NCBI GenBank assembly: GCA_903933715.1
Contig: CAIZLD010000036.1
Span: forward strand, 1 to 64,000
Length of the DNA: 64,000 nt
Direction of reading: 5' to 3'
DNA from: an uncultured Spartobacteria bacterium
GTDB lineage: Bacteria > Verrucomicrobiota > Verrucomicrobiia > Chthoniobacterales > Chthoniobacteraceae
Of this stretch, positions 50,294 through 58,535 are shown piece after piece. Position 1 is the stretch's first letter. Every line of letters begins with the position of its first letter. Made by a program: the position numbers and the translations under genes. The notes below the pieces were generated by a model. That model saw only the letters and a program-made list of their open reading frames with translations, searched no databases and had not been told where the DNA came from.

Positions 50294-51586
50294 CTAAAGC
50301 CCGAGCTTGCGGAAGGTCTCCTCGATGTGCCGGAAGTGGATGTCGAGCGAGCAAAATTCCTCGATTTCCGCCGGGGTCAGCTTCGCCATGATCTCGGATT
50401 CATCCAGGAGGTTTTCCTTCAACGAGCGGTCCCCCTGCCACGTTTTCATGGCGGCGCGCTGCACGGCCTCGTAAGCGGTTTTCCGTTCGATGCCTCGCTC
50501 GGTGAGTTTGAGCAGGATCGTTTGCGAGAAATAGAGCCCTTTGGTGATCTCCATGTTCCGCTTCATGTTTTCGGGATAAACAATGAGGCGGTCCACCAGC
50601 TTGGTGGTGATGGTGAGCATGTAATTGAGGAGAATCGTCGAATCGGGCATGATGACCCGCTCCACGCTGGAGTGGGAAATATCCCGTTCGTGCCACAGGG
50701 CGACGTTTTCCAGGGCTGCCATGGCGTTGCCGCGCAGGATGCGGGCGAGGCCGCTCAGTTTTTCGCCGGTGATCGGGTTGCGTTTGTGGGGCATGGCGGA
50801 GCTGCCCTTTTGACCGGGGGAGAAATATTCCTCCACTTCGAGCACTTCGGTGCGTTGGAGGTGGCGGAACTCGGTGGCCCAGCGGTCGATGCTTGATCCG
50901 ATCAAGGCGAGCGTCTGCTGGAACTCGGCGTGGCGGTCGCGCTGAACGACCTGCGTCGAAAGGGCGGCTGGGATGAGCCCCAGTTTGCGGCAGACCATTT
51001 CCTCCACGCACGGGTCGAGATGGGCATGGGTGCCGACGGCTCCCGAAAGTTTGCCGACGCGAACCCGTTCGCGGGTCTGCTTGAGCCGTTCGATGGCCCG
51101 GCCAAATTCGTCATACATAAGGGCCATTTTGAGGCCAAAAGTGATCGGCTCGGCGTGGATGCCGTGGGAGCGTCCGATCATCGGGGTGAGCTTGTATTCG
51201 TGCGCCTTTTTGGCGATGGCGGCGCGGAGGGCTTCCAGGTCTTCCAACAGCATCCCGCAAGCCTCGTTCATCTGGACGGCGAGGGTGGTATCGAGTACGT
51301 CGGAGGAGGTCATCCCCTGGTGAATCCAGCGGGAGGCGGGCCCGACGTAGCTGGCGACGTTTTCGAGGAACGCGATCACGTCGTGGTTGGTGCGCAGCTC
51401 GATTTCCTGGATTTTGGCCAGTTCGAAGCGGGCTTTTTGGCGGATGGTGGCGGCGTCCTCTTTAGGGATCACGCCGATCTCGGCTTGCGCTTCGCAAGCG
51501 AGAACTTCGATTTCCAGCCAGATTTCGTATTTGTGTTGCTCGTCCCAGAGGGCGCGCATCTTTGGAAGAGAATAACGGTCGATCAC
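50294..51586 (-). CDS. purB: Adenylosuccinate lyase
   Basis: This 430-residue enzyme acts twice in purine synthesis, cleaving SAICAR and adenylosuccinate to release fumarate. The signature loop GSSAMPHKRNPITGEKLSGL is intact, as are MTSSDVLDTTLAVQM and IGRSHGIHAEPITFG with the catalytic His. Homologues begin at I/V-D-R-Y, which points to a GTG start at 51586 (VIDRYSLPKMRALW); the in-frame ATG at 51649 would add 21 unlike residues. No Shine-Dalgarno sequence is visible before the GTG. Confidence 0.93.
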   Translation of the reverse strand: MIDRYSLPKMRALWDEQHKYEIWLEIEVLACEAQAEIGVIPKEDAATIRQKARFELAKIQEIELRTNHDVIAFLENVASYVGPASRWIHQGMTSSDVLDTTLAVQMNEACGMLLEDLEALRAAIAKKAHEYKLTPMIGRSHGIHAEPITFGLKMALMYDEFGRAIERLKQTRERVRVGKLSGAVGTHAHLDPCVEEMVCRKLGLIPAALSTQVVQRDRHAEFQQTLALIGSSIDRWATEFRHLQRTEVLEVEEYFSPGQKGSSAMPHKRNPITGEKLSGLARILRGNAMAALENVALWHERDISHSSVERVIMPDSTILLNYMLTITTKLVDRLIVYPENMKRNMEITKGLYFSQTILLKLTERGIERKTAYEAVQRAAMKTWQGDRSLKENLLDESEIMAKLTPAEIEEFCSLDIHFRHIEETFRKLGL

Positions 51587-51647
51587 GCGGTGGAGGATAC
51601 GGGAGCGGGCGGCACAGGAAAGGAAAAATTCAGGGGAAGTTTCTCGC

Positions 51648-51720
51648 AAAGACGCAAAGCCGCAAAGGGAAAGTCAACGGAACTCCTCTTCTTTGCGCCT
51701 TTGCGTCTTTGCGAGAGAAT
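51648..51720. repeat. TTTGCGTCTTTGCGAGAG-type repeat upstream of purB
   Basis: Inverted copies (CTCGCAAAGACGCAAAG at 51648-51665 and CTTTGCGCCTTTGCGTCTTTGCGAGAG at 51692-51718) form a long imperfect hairpin. The same words occur at 90-133 and 11310-11335. The remaining bases to 51757 show nothing else. Confidence 0.65.
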
Positions 51721-51757
51721 AAAACTACGGATGTTGCCGCAATTCTGACCCGGCATT

Positions 51758-51766
51758 AATGCCTAT
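51758..51766. repeat. Left target-site duplication of the defence transposon
   Basis: TAATGCCTA here is repeated exactly at 57391-57399, directly abutting the two outer ends of the inverted repeats. Nine bases is the usual duplication made by IS1-family transposases. Confidence 0.85.
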
Positions 51767-51791
51767 TAACTGGCCTACTTTGCTGCACCTC
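51767..51791. repeat. Left terminal inverted repeat
   Basis: The 25 bases match the reverse complement of 57366-57390 at 24 positions; the single difference is position 16 (T here, C in the right end). Confidence 0.88.
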
Positions 51792-51934
51792 AAAAGGCGG
51801 GTTGCGACAAGTTTCGCATTATGCTGATTCTGAACGGCTTGCGATTAGGGATATGACAGGAGAAGCGGCGGATTGCTGGTTTTAAGCCGGCCCGCCCTCT
51901 CTGTAATTCCAAAGCCTGAAGGTTCAGACCGCCC

Positions 51935-53704
51935 TTATTTCAGTTTCTGCACCGTCCACTTCCAGCGTTTGTAGGCCTGAGCCATGCAGAAATCAAAGGC
52001 CGCCTTGGTTCGCAGAAAGTCATACCGTTGCTGCTCCATCTTTTCACGGTAGGGCTCCGCCGCCACGAGATCGCTTAACAGGGTTCGGACACGGTTGACC
52101 GCCAGGCCGACCAGCCACTGCATCAGCCCCGCCTCGAACTGGATTTTCGTCCCGAACGCCTCGGCACGGGCTTCCAGTTCGGGGTCGTTCAGCATCCCCT
52201 GGCACACCAAAGCCCAAATCAGGTTGCGGGCCCGCCGGGCGAAAAAGTATTTCTGATACCCCTTGGCGACGATTTCATCCGTGAGTTTGCGAAGTCGGAA
52301 CTGCGCCTTGTAACAAAGCAGAATCATACGGGAGTCGGCACTGAGCCGCCCCTTCCCGAAGACCGCCGAATAGGCTTTGTCGTCCTCAAAGATTTCGGAC
52401 AGACGGGCGGCCTTGTCCACTTCCCCGTCAGCAATCAGGAAGGTGCTGGCGAGCAGCCGAAGTTCGATGGCCTTCTGCTGCTCAATCTCCATCCGTTCCA
52501 AATCCTCGTCCGTAAGGTTGTGAAAGGCGTTCTCCTGCCGCTGGTAGTAGATTTTGAGGTCGGTCTGGAACTTGTCGGCCAATTCCAACTGAATCAGGTC
52601 GTTCGCCCGCAACGCCCAAGGCTTGACGGGGTTCTGCCGGTTGTTGTTGACGGTGACGGTGATCACGAACTCGTCGCTCGCCTGGGTGATGATGCGGCAG
52701 ATCACCTCGATTTCCTCCAGCCTCGCCCGATTGGTTTTCAGTTTCGGGTGGTCGGCGAACTTTTTCAGGAACCCGTTGAAGGACGTGACCGTTTGGGCTC
52801 CGTTCAGCACCCGTGGCTCGGTGATACGGTAACCGTGCTCGCCCTGTTCCAGACTCTGGGCATAGACGGTGATCCCGTTGTGGTTGAACAGGAACACTTC
52901 GGGCGACAGTTTTTCGTCCAGGACGATCTCTTTGAGGGAACGGATGATGGCACGGTTCGGGGCCTCGTCCCCGGCCAGCCCAGAGCGGATGTTCCGGTCG
53001 AAGAGCCGTTGCCGCATTTCCTCGAACATGGCGTTCAACTGGTGGAGTTTGACCGAGCCGACGTGCATCACCTGCCCCTCCGGGCCGCACTTTTGGAGGG
53101 GGGCGGCGAAATCAATGGCGTAGGTGTGGGTTTTCGTCGCAACCGTCACGCCGCCGATGTGGCCGTGGGCGGAGCGGTAATCAATGACCAGATTCACCTC
53201 CCGCCCGAAAAACTCGTCAATGAGGTATTTCTTCGTCTCCAAATCCTCCCGCAGTTTTTCAAGCACGGTGCTGTTTTCGGCGGTTCGGGTGTCGCCACGG
53301 AAGACGAAGCGGATATAGACCCCCGCCACAATCGCCTTCTTCTCCATCAGGACGCTTTTGAGTTGGAGCAGGGCCTGGTTCTGCTTGGCATCCTGGAACG
53401 ATCCGACGAAAATACGGTCCAGGCCGACCTCCATCATCCGCCGGTAGGAATCCTTGAACAGGGACGCATCCTCCGACCACTTGAATTGATACAGGTAGAG
53501 GTTGCACGTCTTCGGATCCAGATAAAAGGCGTCAAACCCGTAGTCGCCACCTCCGAACGTGCTGTGCAGCAGGGCGGTTTCCGTGTCTATCGCATGCTCG
53601 TTTTCAAGGAACAGGGGGGCGAAATAGTCGTTGCGAACGCCTCCATACTCACGCTTGAAGTCCGCAAACGCCTGGTCAATGGCCTGGTCGGTGATTTTGC
53701 TCAT
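51935..53704 (-). CDS. AIPR-family abortive phage infection protein with N-terminal nuclease-like region
   Basis: This 589-residue protein carries the AIPR core: VFLFNHNGITVYAQSLEQG, then RVLNGAQTVTSFNGFLKKF and the VTVNNNRQNPVKPWALRAND segment. AIPR proteins are linked to phage resistance and are often found beside restriction systems. The N-terminal part (GGGDYGFDAFYLDPKTCNLY, then LYQFKWSED, about residues 50-80) has the D...QxK pattern of Mrr-like PD-(D/E)xK nucleases, suggesting DNA cleavage; this is inferred. It is divergent from the restriction-modification gene across about 200 bp and is inside the transposon. Confidence 0.82.
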   Translation of the reverse strand: MSKITDQAIDQAFADFKREYGGVRNDYFAPLFLENEHAIDTETALLHSTFGGGDYGFDAFYLDPKTCNLYLYQFKWSEDASLFKDSYRRMMEVGLDRIFVGSFQDAKQNQALLQLKSVLMEKKAIVAGVYIRFVFRGDTRTAENSTVLEKLREDLETKKYLIDEFFGREVNLVIDYRSAHGHIGGVTVATKTHTYAIDFAAPLQKCGPEGQVMHVGSVKLHQLNAMFEEMRQRLFDRNIRSGLAGDEAPNRAIIRSLKEIVLDEKLSPEVFLFNHNGITVYAQSLEQGEHGYRITEPRVLNGAQTVTSFNGFLKKFADHPKLKTNRARLEEIEVICRIITQASDEFVITVTVNNNRQNPVKPWALRANDLIQLELADKFQTDLKIYYQRQENAFHNLTDEDLERMEIEQQKAIELRLLASTFLIADGEVDKAARLSEIFEDDKAYSAVFGKGRLSADSRMILLCYKAQFRLRKLTDEIVAKGYQKYFFARRARNLIWALVCQGMLNDPELEARAEAFGTKIQFEAGLMQWLVGLAVNRVRTLLSDLVAAEPYREKMEQQRYDFLRTKAAFDFCMAQAYKRWKWTVQKLK

Positions 53705-53908
53705 TGGGAATAGGGGGAGAAAGGGGCAGTTTCAGGAACCCGCCCCGGCTGTGCAAGCAAATTAGGCCCCGACCCGACACCATCCCCCGGCGGTGCGGGT
53801 GAATCAAGCCCCGACCGCCCAATAGCAGGGGGCGTATCTTGGCTTGCGTGGGAGCCTCGGCCAGTCGTGGCCGCGGGGGTGTGCAAAAATTGCCTGTATC
53901 TGCTGGGG
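53705..53908. promoter_or_regulatory. Divergent control region of the two defence genes
   Basis: About 204 bp separate the AIPR start from the chosen start of the restriction enzyme. The stretch is GC-rich with direct repeats around CCCCGACC (53768-53775 and 53811-53818) and a GGCCAGTCGTGGCC dyad at 53859-53872. No clear -10/-35 pair stands out. Control of both genes from here is plausible but not shown. Confidence 0.35.
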
Positions 53909-56362
53909 ATGAGCATTTCCGCAGAACTCCCCCTCGCACCCCTCCATCAGGAGCACTTTTTTGAAGATCCCACCTGCCTTCAGGTCAAAAAGCCGGAAAT
54001 AGACACGGCACCTATGACAAGGCACGAAATCATCAGTGTTGTCGGCAAGCAGTATTACACGAGCAATCTTGAAAACGGCGAGTTCAGTTATCCCCGAGCT
54101 TTCAAAGACGCTGGGAAAGAGTTCGTCAGTCGAGCAAAACCTGGGAAAACGGACCACATCCGCCTAGACCTTCGGTTCGTGGATGGTGCGGTTAGCGTCC
54201 TCATCGAAACCAAGGACAACTTTGACAGGTGGAACGCCGAAGCTACGGTTGAACAATTACGGGGATACGCCGCTTACGAAAAGGAACTGACTGGAAATAA
54301 AATTGTGGTCATCTTGGCAAACACGCACGATGACCGCATCAAGGTGTGGTGGGGGAGTGATCTATTATTCGACGACTCCCATCAATTGAAGAACCAATAC
54401 AAACTCAAGACATTTACTGAATACTCAGAACTTTACACGGCCACGACCAACGACCGAGAACAGGTTATAAAGAACACCTATTCCCTGAATGAGATTTTGC
54501 ACAAGCATGGAATCGGGGAGAAGATAAGGAGTCAATTTGTCGGAACTTGCCTCTTGGCCTTGAATAAGGAATTGAAGTTTGAACGCCTTTCGACGAAAGT
54601 GATTATCTGTGGTATTGAGGAGGCCATAACGGAACTACTCGAAAAGGACCTTAACAAGGCGGTTAAACTAGCTATCTTGAAAACCAAGGTCCTAGATTCC
54701 CAGGACGTGCGGTCTCTAAAACCCGAAGAAATGCAGGAAATCCTGCGCCATATTGACAGCAAAATTCTTCCGTATATCAACGCCAAGATTACGACAGGGC
54801 AGGACATATTAAACTTGTTTTTCACTACGTTCAACAAGTTTGTCGGAAAGTCCGACAAGAACCAAGCGTTCACCCCGGATCATATAGTGCATTTTATGAG
54901 TCAAGTTGTAGGGGTCAACCGTCATTCGCGAGTCCTAGACCCGTGTTCTGGTAGTGGCACTTTCTTGGTTCGCGCGATGACAGAAGCATTAGACGATTGT
55001 GCGGATGAACAGGAAAGGAACACCCTTAAAAAAACTCAGATATATGGCATCGAGTTTGAAGAAACCGCGTTCGGCCTATCAACGACGAACATGCTGATAC
55101 ACGGCGATGGCAACTCAAATGTTAAGCAGGGCAGTTGCTTTGAGGCAAAGCAATTCATAGAGGAAGCCCGCATCAATGTCGTTTTGATGAACCCACCATA
55201 CAATGCCCAGCGCAAATGCTGTGATCCAGCTTACGTCACGAATTGGGACCCGAAAACCAAAGAAGACCCTTCTCAGGGCTTCCATTACGTCCATTATGTC
55301 GCCTCTGTTGTGAAAACTGGCAGGTTGGCCGTCTTGCTGCCTATGCAGTGTGCCATCGGGACATCAAAAGAAATACAAGCGTTTAAAGAAAAAATGCTGC
55401 AAGAGCACACCCTCGACGCCGTGTTTTCGCTCCCCCCTGACATATTCCACCCTGGTGCAAATGCCAGTGCCTGTTGTATGGTCTTCACCCTTGGGGGCAG
55501 ACACAACAATGCCGTGCAGCCCACATTTTTCGGGTATTACAAAGACGACGGTTTTATAAAAAGGAAGAACCTGGGCCGCGTAGAGAAAACCAAGCCCAAT
55601 TCATCTGAGGGGGTATGGGCTGACATTGAGTCGCATTGGCTAGACCTGTATCGGAACCGAAAAGAAGAAGCCGGTCTTTCCGTGGTCAAGTCTATTACAG
55701 CAAAGGACGAATGGTTGGCGGAAGCATACATTGAAACAGATTACTCAAAAATCACGGCTCAAAATTTTGAGCGTGCGGTCATTGAGTATGCGGGGTTCAG
55801 TATCAGGGTGGGGATACTAGACGAAAAGTCCATTCGGATCCGAGAGAAGATAGCACTACCGCTCGATACATCTAATTGGAGGGATTTTAAAGTTGGTCAA
55901 TTATTCCGGATCGAACCGACCAAGGGGGTTACTACGGACGACTTGGCTGAAGGGAACGAGCTTCCATACATTGCCGCAAAAAAAGATAGCAACGGTCTCG
56001 AAATGATGTGCTCAAAAGAGGGAAACGAGGACTTTATTTCAACGGGGAACTGTGTCGTTTTTGTCCAACTTGGGCAAGGAAGTGCCGGGTATTCAACATA
56101 CCAGGGAAGTGATTTTATCGGGATGAACGGCAAGACATCGTGCGGTTACAACGAACAACTCAACAAATACATTGGACTGTTTTTGGTTGCGATTCTTGAC
56201 CTAGAAAGGCCGAAATTTTCATTTGGCAGAAGTTGGACAGGGGAACGCCTAAAAAACACGACCATACGGCTTCCTTCGATAAAAAATGGCGGTGACCATA
56301 TTCCCGACTGGTCGTTTATGGAACATTACATTAAGTCTCTTCCATACAGCGACCTGATATAA
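53909..56362 (+). CDS. Single-chain restriction-modification enzyme (type IIG/BcgI-like, N6-adenine methylase)
   Basis: This protein of about 817 residues joins three activities. An N-terminal PD-(D/E)xK nuclease-like region has RLDLRFVDGAVSVLIETKDN with the D and ExK residues. The N6-adenine methylase has motif I VLDPCSGSGTFLV (about residue 346) and motif IV NPPY (about 428). The C-terminal 130 residues look like one target-recognition domain of an S subunit (WRDFKVGQLFRIEPTKG, then FSFGRSWTGERLKNTTIRLP). One recognition domain suggests an asymmetric site. The start is uncertain: GTG 53867, ATG 53909 or ATG 54014, none with a good Shine-Dalgarno. The gene is visibly AT-richer than the host genes, consistent with transfer. 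Confidence 0.85.
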   Translation: MSISAELPLAPLHQEHFFEDPTCLQVKKPEIDTAPMTRHEIISVVGKQYYTSNLENGEFSYPRAFKDAGKEFVSRAKPGKTDHIRLDLRFVDGAVSVLIETKDNFDRWNAEATVEQLRGYAAYEKELTGNKIVVILANTHDDRIKVWWGSDLLFDDSHQLKNQYKLKTFTEYSELYTATTNDREQVIKNTYSLNEILHKHGIGEKIRSQFVGTCLLALNKELKFERLSTKVIICGIEEAITELLEKDLNKAVKLAILKTKVLDSQDVRSLKPEEMQEILRHIDSKILPYINAKITTGQDILNLFFTTFNKFVGKSDKNQAFTPDHIVHFMSQVVGVNRHSRVLDPCSGSGTFLVRAMTEALDDCADEQERNTLKKTQIYGIEFEETAFGLSTTNMLIHGDGNSNVKQGSCFEAKQFIEEARINVVLMNPPYNAQRKCCDPAYVTNWDPKTKEDPSQGFHYVHYVASVVKTGRLAVLLPMQCAIGTSKEIQAFKEKMLQEHTLDAVFSLPPDIFHPGANASACCMVFTLGGRHNNAVQPTFFGYYKDDGFIKRKNLGRVEKTKPNSSEGVWADIESHWLDLYRNRKEEAGLSVVKSITAKDEWLAEAYIETDYSKITAQNFERAVIEYAGFSIRVGILDEKSIRIREKIALPLDTSNWRDFKVGQLFRIEPTKGVTTDDLAEGNELPYIAAKKDSNGLEMMCSKEGNEDFISTGNCVVFVQLGQGSAGYSTYQGSDFIGMNGKTSCGYNEQLNKYIGLFLVAILDLERPKFSFGRSWTGERLKNTTIRLPSIKNGGDHIPDWSFMEHYIKSLPYSDLI

Positions 56363-56394
56363 TGTTGGTGGGGCCTAAATGGGTGTGACAAATG

Positions 56395-57261
56395 TCAGGC
56401 GAAGGCGTAGTTGTTGTTGAAGGCCACGTATAAATCCAGGTGGTCCTGCAAGCAGGCAGCCTTTTTGCTGGCCGACCACGTTTTCCGGGCCAAACGGGAG
56501 AGGTCGGCCCGCAGTTTGGCACAGATGTGGTTCAACTTGAACAGCGGATCCCGGCTGCCAGTCGGCCCCTTTCGGCTTGGATAAACCTGATGAGCCGCCT
56601 CAGGCAGGATGGTCTGGATGTATTTCTTGTAGGCGGCCTTTTTGTCGGTGGCGACGGTCAATTTGGGTTTGGCAACTATTGCGACCTCCCGAAACACGGC
56701 CAAGGCGGCAGCCCGGCGGGTGTCCTGCCGCCGCCCATATCGTTGGACGCTGGTGTGGGCGGGTTTCCCGTGGCAGTTCATTTCCGCCACTTTCACCCCT
56801 ACAATCTGACCCGTTTTCGCCCGCACGGCCAAAGCGATGGAGAGCGGTAGCAGTTTGTTCCGCTCATAGGTCTCCATTTCGTCGAACTGGACGTAGGAGG
56901 TTTGGAACTCCGCCCCTTTGAGGTGCTCGGCGTGGGCGGCCCGTGCTCGTGCCGCCAGCCATTCGAGTTTCTTGGCAACCGTTCGGCGGCTCACCCCCGC
57001 TAAGTCAGCCGTCCGCCGCATCGTCACCCCTGAACAGAGCAACTTGGCAATCAGGGCGTTCGCCTTGGGCTTGTGCTGCCGATAGGTGGCCGTGCCGGTG
57101 TGCGACCCGAAATAGCGGCCGCAAGCCTTGCAGCGGTAGCGGGGCACGGGCTGGCGGTCGAACTTGGTTCGGTAATACCCTTTCTTCGCATACCAGTCAG
57201 GAGCGGGAGCCCCGTGGTGCTTGCAGGCGGGGTTGGGACAGGTGAGCGGAGGCGTGAACAT
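56395..57261 (-). CDS. IS1-like transposase with zinc ribbon
   Basis: This 288-residue protein starts with a zinc ribbon of two Cys pairs (CPNPACKHHG and YRCKACGRYF) and a helix-turn-helix (TADLAGVSRRTVAKKLEWL). The DDE-type catalytic domain has a first Asp in VQFDEMETYE and a second in VATDKKAAYKKYI. The C-terminal block RKTWSASKKAACLQDHLDLY aligns with the region that usually supplies the catalytic Glu, but here Ala seems to take that place. It is the only recombinase in the transposon, and its family makes 9-bp duplications as found here. Confidence 0.8.
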   Translation of the reverse strand: MFTPPLTCPNPACKHHGAPAPDWYAKKGYYRTKFDRQPVPRYRCKACGRYFGSHTGTATYRQHKPKANALIAKLLCSGVTMRRTADLAGVSRRTVAKKLEWLAARARAAHAEHLKGAEFQTSYVQFDEMETYERNKLLPLSIALAVRAKTGQIVGVKVAEMNCHGKPAHTSVQRYGRRQDTRRAAALAVFREVAIVAKPKLTVATDKKAAYKKYIQTILPEAAHQVYPSRKGPTGSRDPLFKLNHICAKLRADLSRLARKTWSASKKAACLQDHLDLYVAFNNNYAFA

Positions 57262-57365
57262 CTGTAATATAGATACGGGGAGACTTCAAACGTTTGAAGC
57301 AGGATGCGGGCCAAAACCCGCCCGCCCTGTATTTATCGGGCGTTTCGCTTCGGGTTCACTTTTCT

Positions 57366-57390
57366 AGGTGCAGCGAAGTAGGCCAGTTAA
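57366..57390. repeat. Right terminal inverted repeat
   Basis: Inverted copy of the left end, immediately followed by the second TAATGCCTA duplication (57391-57399). It is about 105 bp upstream of the transposase start codon, so it may also carry the transposase promoter. Confidence 0.88.
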
Positions 57391-57396
57391 TAATGC

Positions 57397-58482
57397 CTAA
57401 ACCGCCTCGTAATCGACCCAATGGATCAGCGGGAGGAGGACGGGGCGGGCGTCGTGATGCCAGGTGAGCGGCGGGTATTGCATTCGGCCGATGGGGCAGA
57501 TGCGCGAGACGCCGGTCAAGCCCACTTTCTCCGCGTTCTCGGGGGTGGCGGGGTGGATGCCGACGGTGCTCAGGTGCTTGTAGACCCGGCGAACCGCCAA
57601 GGGCAGGTTATCCGGCAGCGGCTTGACGTAGACGACCCGGTTAAGGCATGAGGCCATGAATTGCGGCTCCGGATCGTAGAGGACGGTCCATGCGGTCGAG
57701 CCCGGGCTTTCCCAAAGCGCGGGGGCTTCCCCCGGTTCGCAATGCATGGAGGCGCGGAAGGCGAAATCTTTGCGCAGGGCGGCGATATCGGTTTGCTCCC
57801 CGAGCGTCACCGGGCCGCGCGGGTTGGCCTGCTCAAACTCCTCCATCGCCTTCGCGAGCCGCTCGGCGTATTCGCGGGCAATCTTCGGTTCCACGTAATA
57901 AACATGAGGCGAGAGACACCCTTGCTGGTTGAAAAGCGAGGCGGAGAGGGCGGCATCGGCTACGGAAGCGAACTCCGGGTCGTCGAAAACGACGCCAAAA
58001 CTCAAGCGGTGGGCATGCGGGATGAAACGCTGGTCGGCGCGGACCCGTTTGCGAAAATGCTCCACAGTTTCATCCCGGCCAAAGACGATCACCGCATCGG
58101 CTTGGTGGAGCCAGTCGCCACGCAATTCATTGGAAACGATGACCCGGCGGGCCAGTTCAAAAGGGAGTTGCTCGCAGAATTCTGCGATTTCGGGGAGTCC
58201 CTCGGACGGGATTTTGCACCAGTTGTATGCTCCCAGCAGCAATCCCCGGATCAAACTTTGAACTCCCGCGTGGGGGGTGTTGCCGCTGATAATATGCAGG
58301 ATCATGCACGGGCCGAGAGCGCGGGCGCGGTGTTCGCCATAAGGCAGGAACCGGTCGAGCGCATCCTCGTGGCCCAGTTCGGCCCGGACGAGCCCCATCA
58401 ATCCGTCCACCGTCACCGGTCCCAGCCAGGGAAAGTGGCGTGCGGCTTTGGCCAAATGCGTCGCAAGTTCGCGGGTCTGCAT
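57397..58482 (-). CDS. LuxC-like acyl-CoA reductase
   Basis: This 361-residue protein resembles LuxC-type fatty-acyl reductases of the aldehyde dehydrogenase superfamily. It has a nucleotide-binding MILHIISGNTPHAGVQSLIRG-type segment (near residue 60), the VIVFGRDETVEHFRKR stretch and the catalytic Cys in LFNQQGCLSPHVYYVEP. Reduction of an acyl-CoA or acyl-enzyme to an aldehyde is the family role. No LuxE partner is present in the window. Its TAG stop lies inside the 9-bp duplication made by the transposon, so the protein end is unchanged by the insertion. Confidence 0.8.
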   Translation of the reverse strand: MQTRELATHLAKAARHFPWLGPVTVDGLMGLVRAELGHEDALDRFLPYGEHRARALGPCMILHIISGNTPHAGVQSLIRGLLLGAYNWCKIPSEGLPEIAEFCEQLPFELARRVIVSNELRGDWLHQADAVIVFGRDETVEHFRKRVRADQRFIPHAHRLSFGVVFDDPEFASVADAALSASLFNQQGCLSPHVYYVEPKIAREYAERLAKAMEEFEQANPRGPVTLGEQTDIAALRKDFAFRASMHCEPGEAPALWESPGSTAWTVLYDPEPQFMASCLNRVVYVKPLPDNLPLAVRRVYKHLSTVGIHPATPENAEKVGLTGVSRICPIGRMQYPPLTWHHDARPVLLPLIHWVDYEAV

Positions 58483-58535
58483 GGGGTTTTTCTAGCACAT
58501 CCTGTGCAGAAAGAAAGGACGGGAAAGCGGAATTT

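Larger units (their letters stand above)
51767..57390. mobile_element. Transposon carrying AIPR and restriction-modification genes
   Basis: A 5624-bp unit with terminal inverted repeats of 25 bp at 51767-51791 and 57366-57390 (TTAACTGGCCTACTT then T or C, then GCTGCACCT; 24 of 25 match) and a 9-bp target duplication. It contains three genes: an AIPR-type protein (minus), a single-chain restriction-methylation enzyme (plus) and an IS1-like transposase (minus). The right duplication contains the stop codon of the LuxC-like gene, so that host gene stays whole. Perfect duplication and near-perfect ends point to a recent insertion. Confidence 0.85.
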
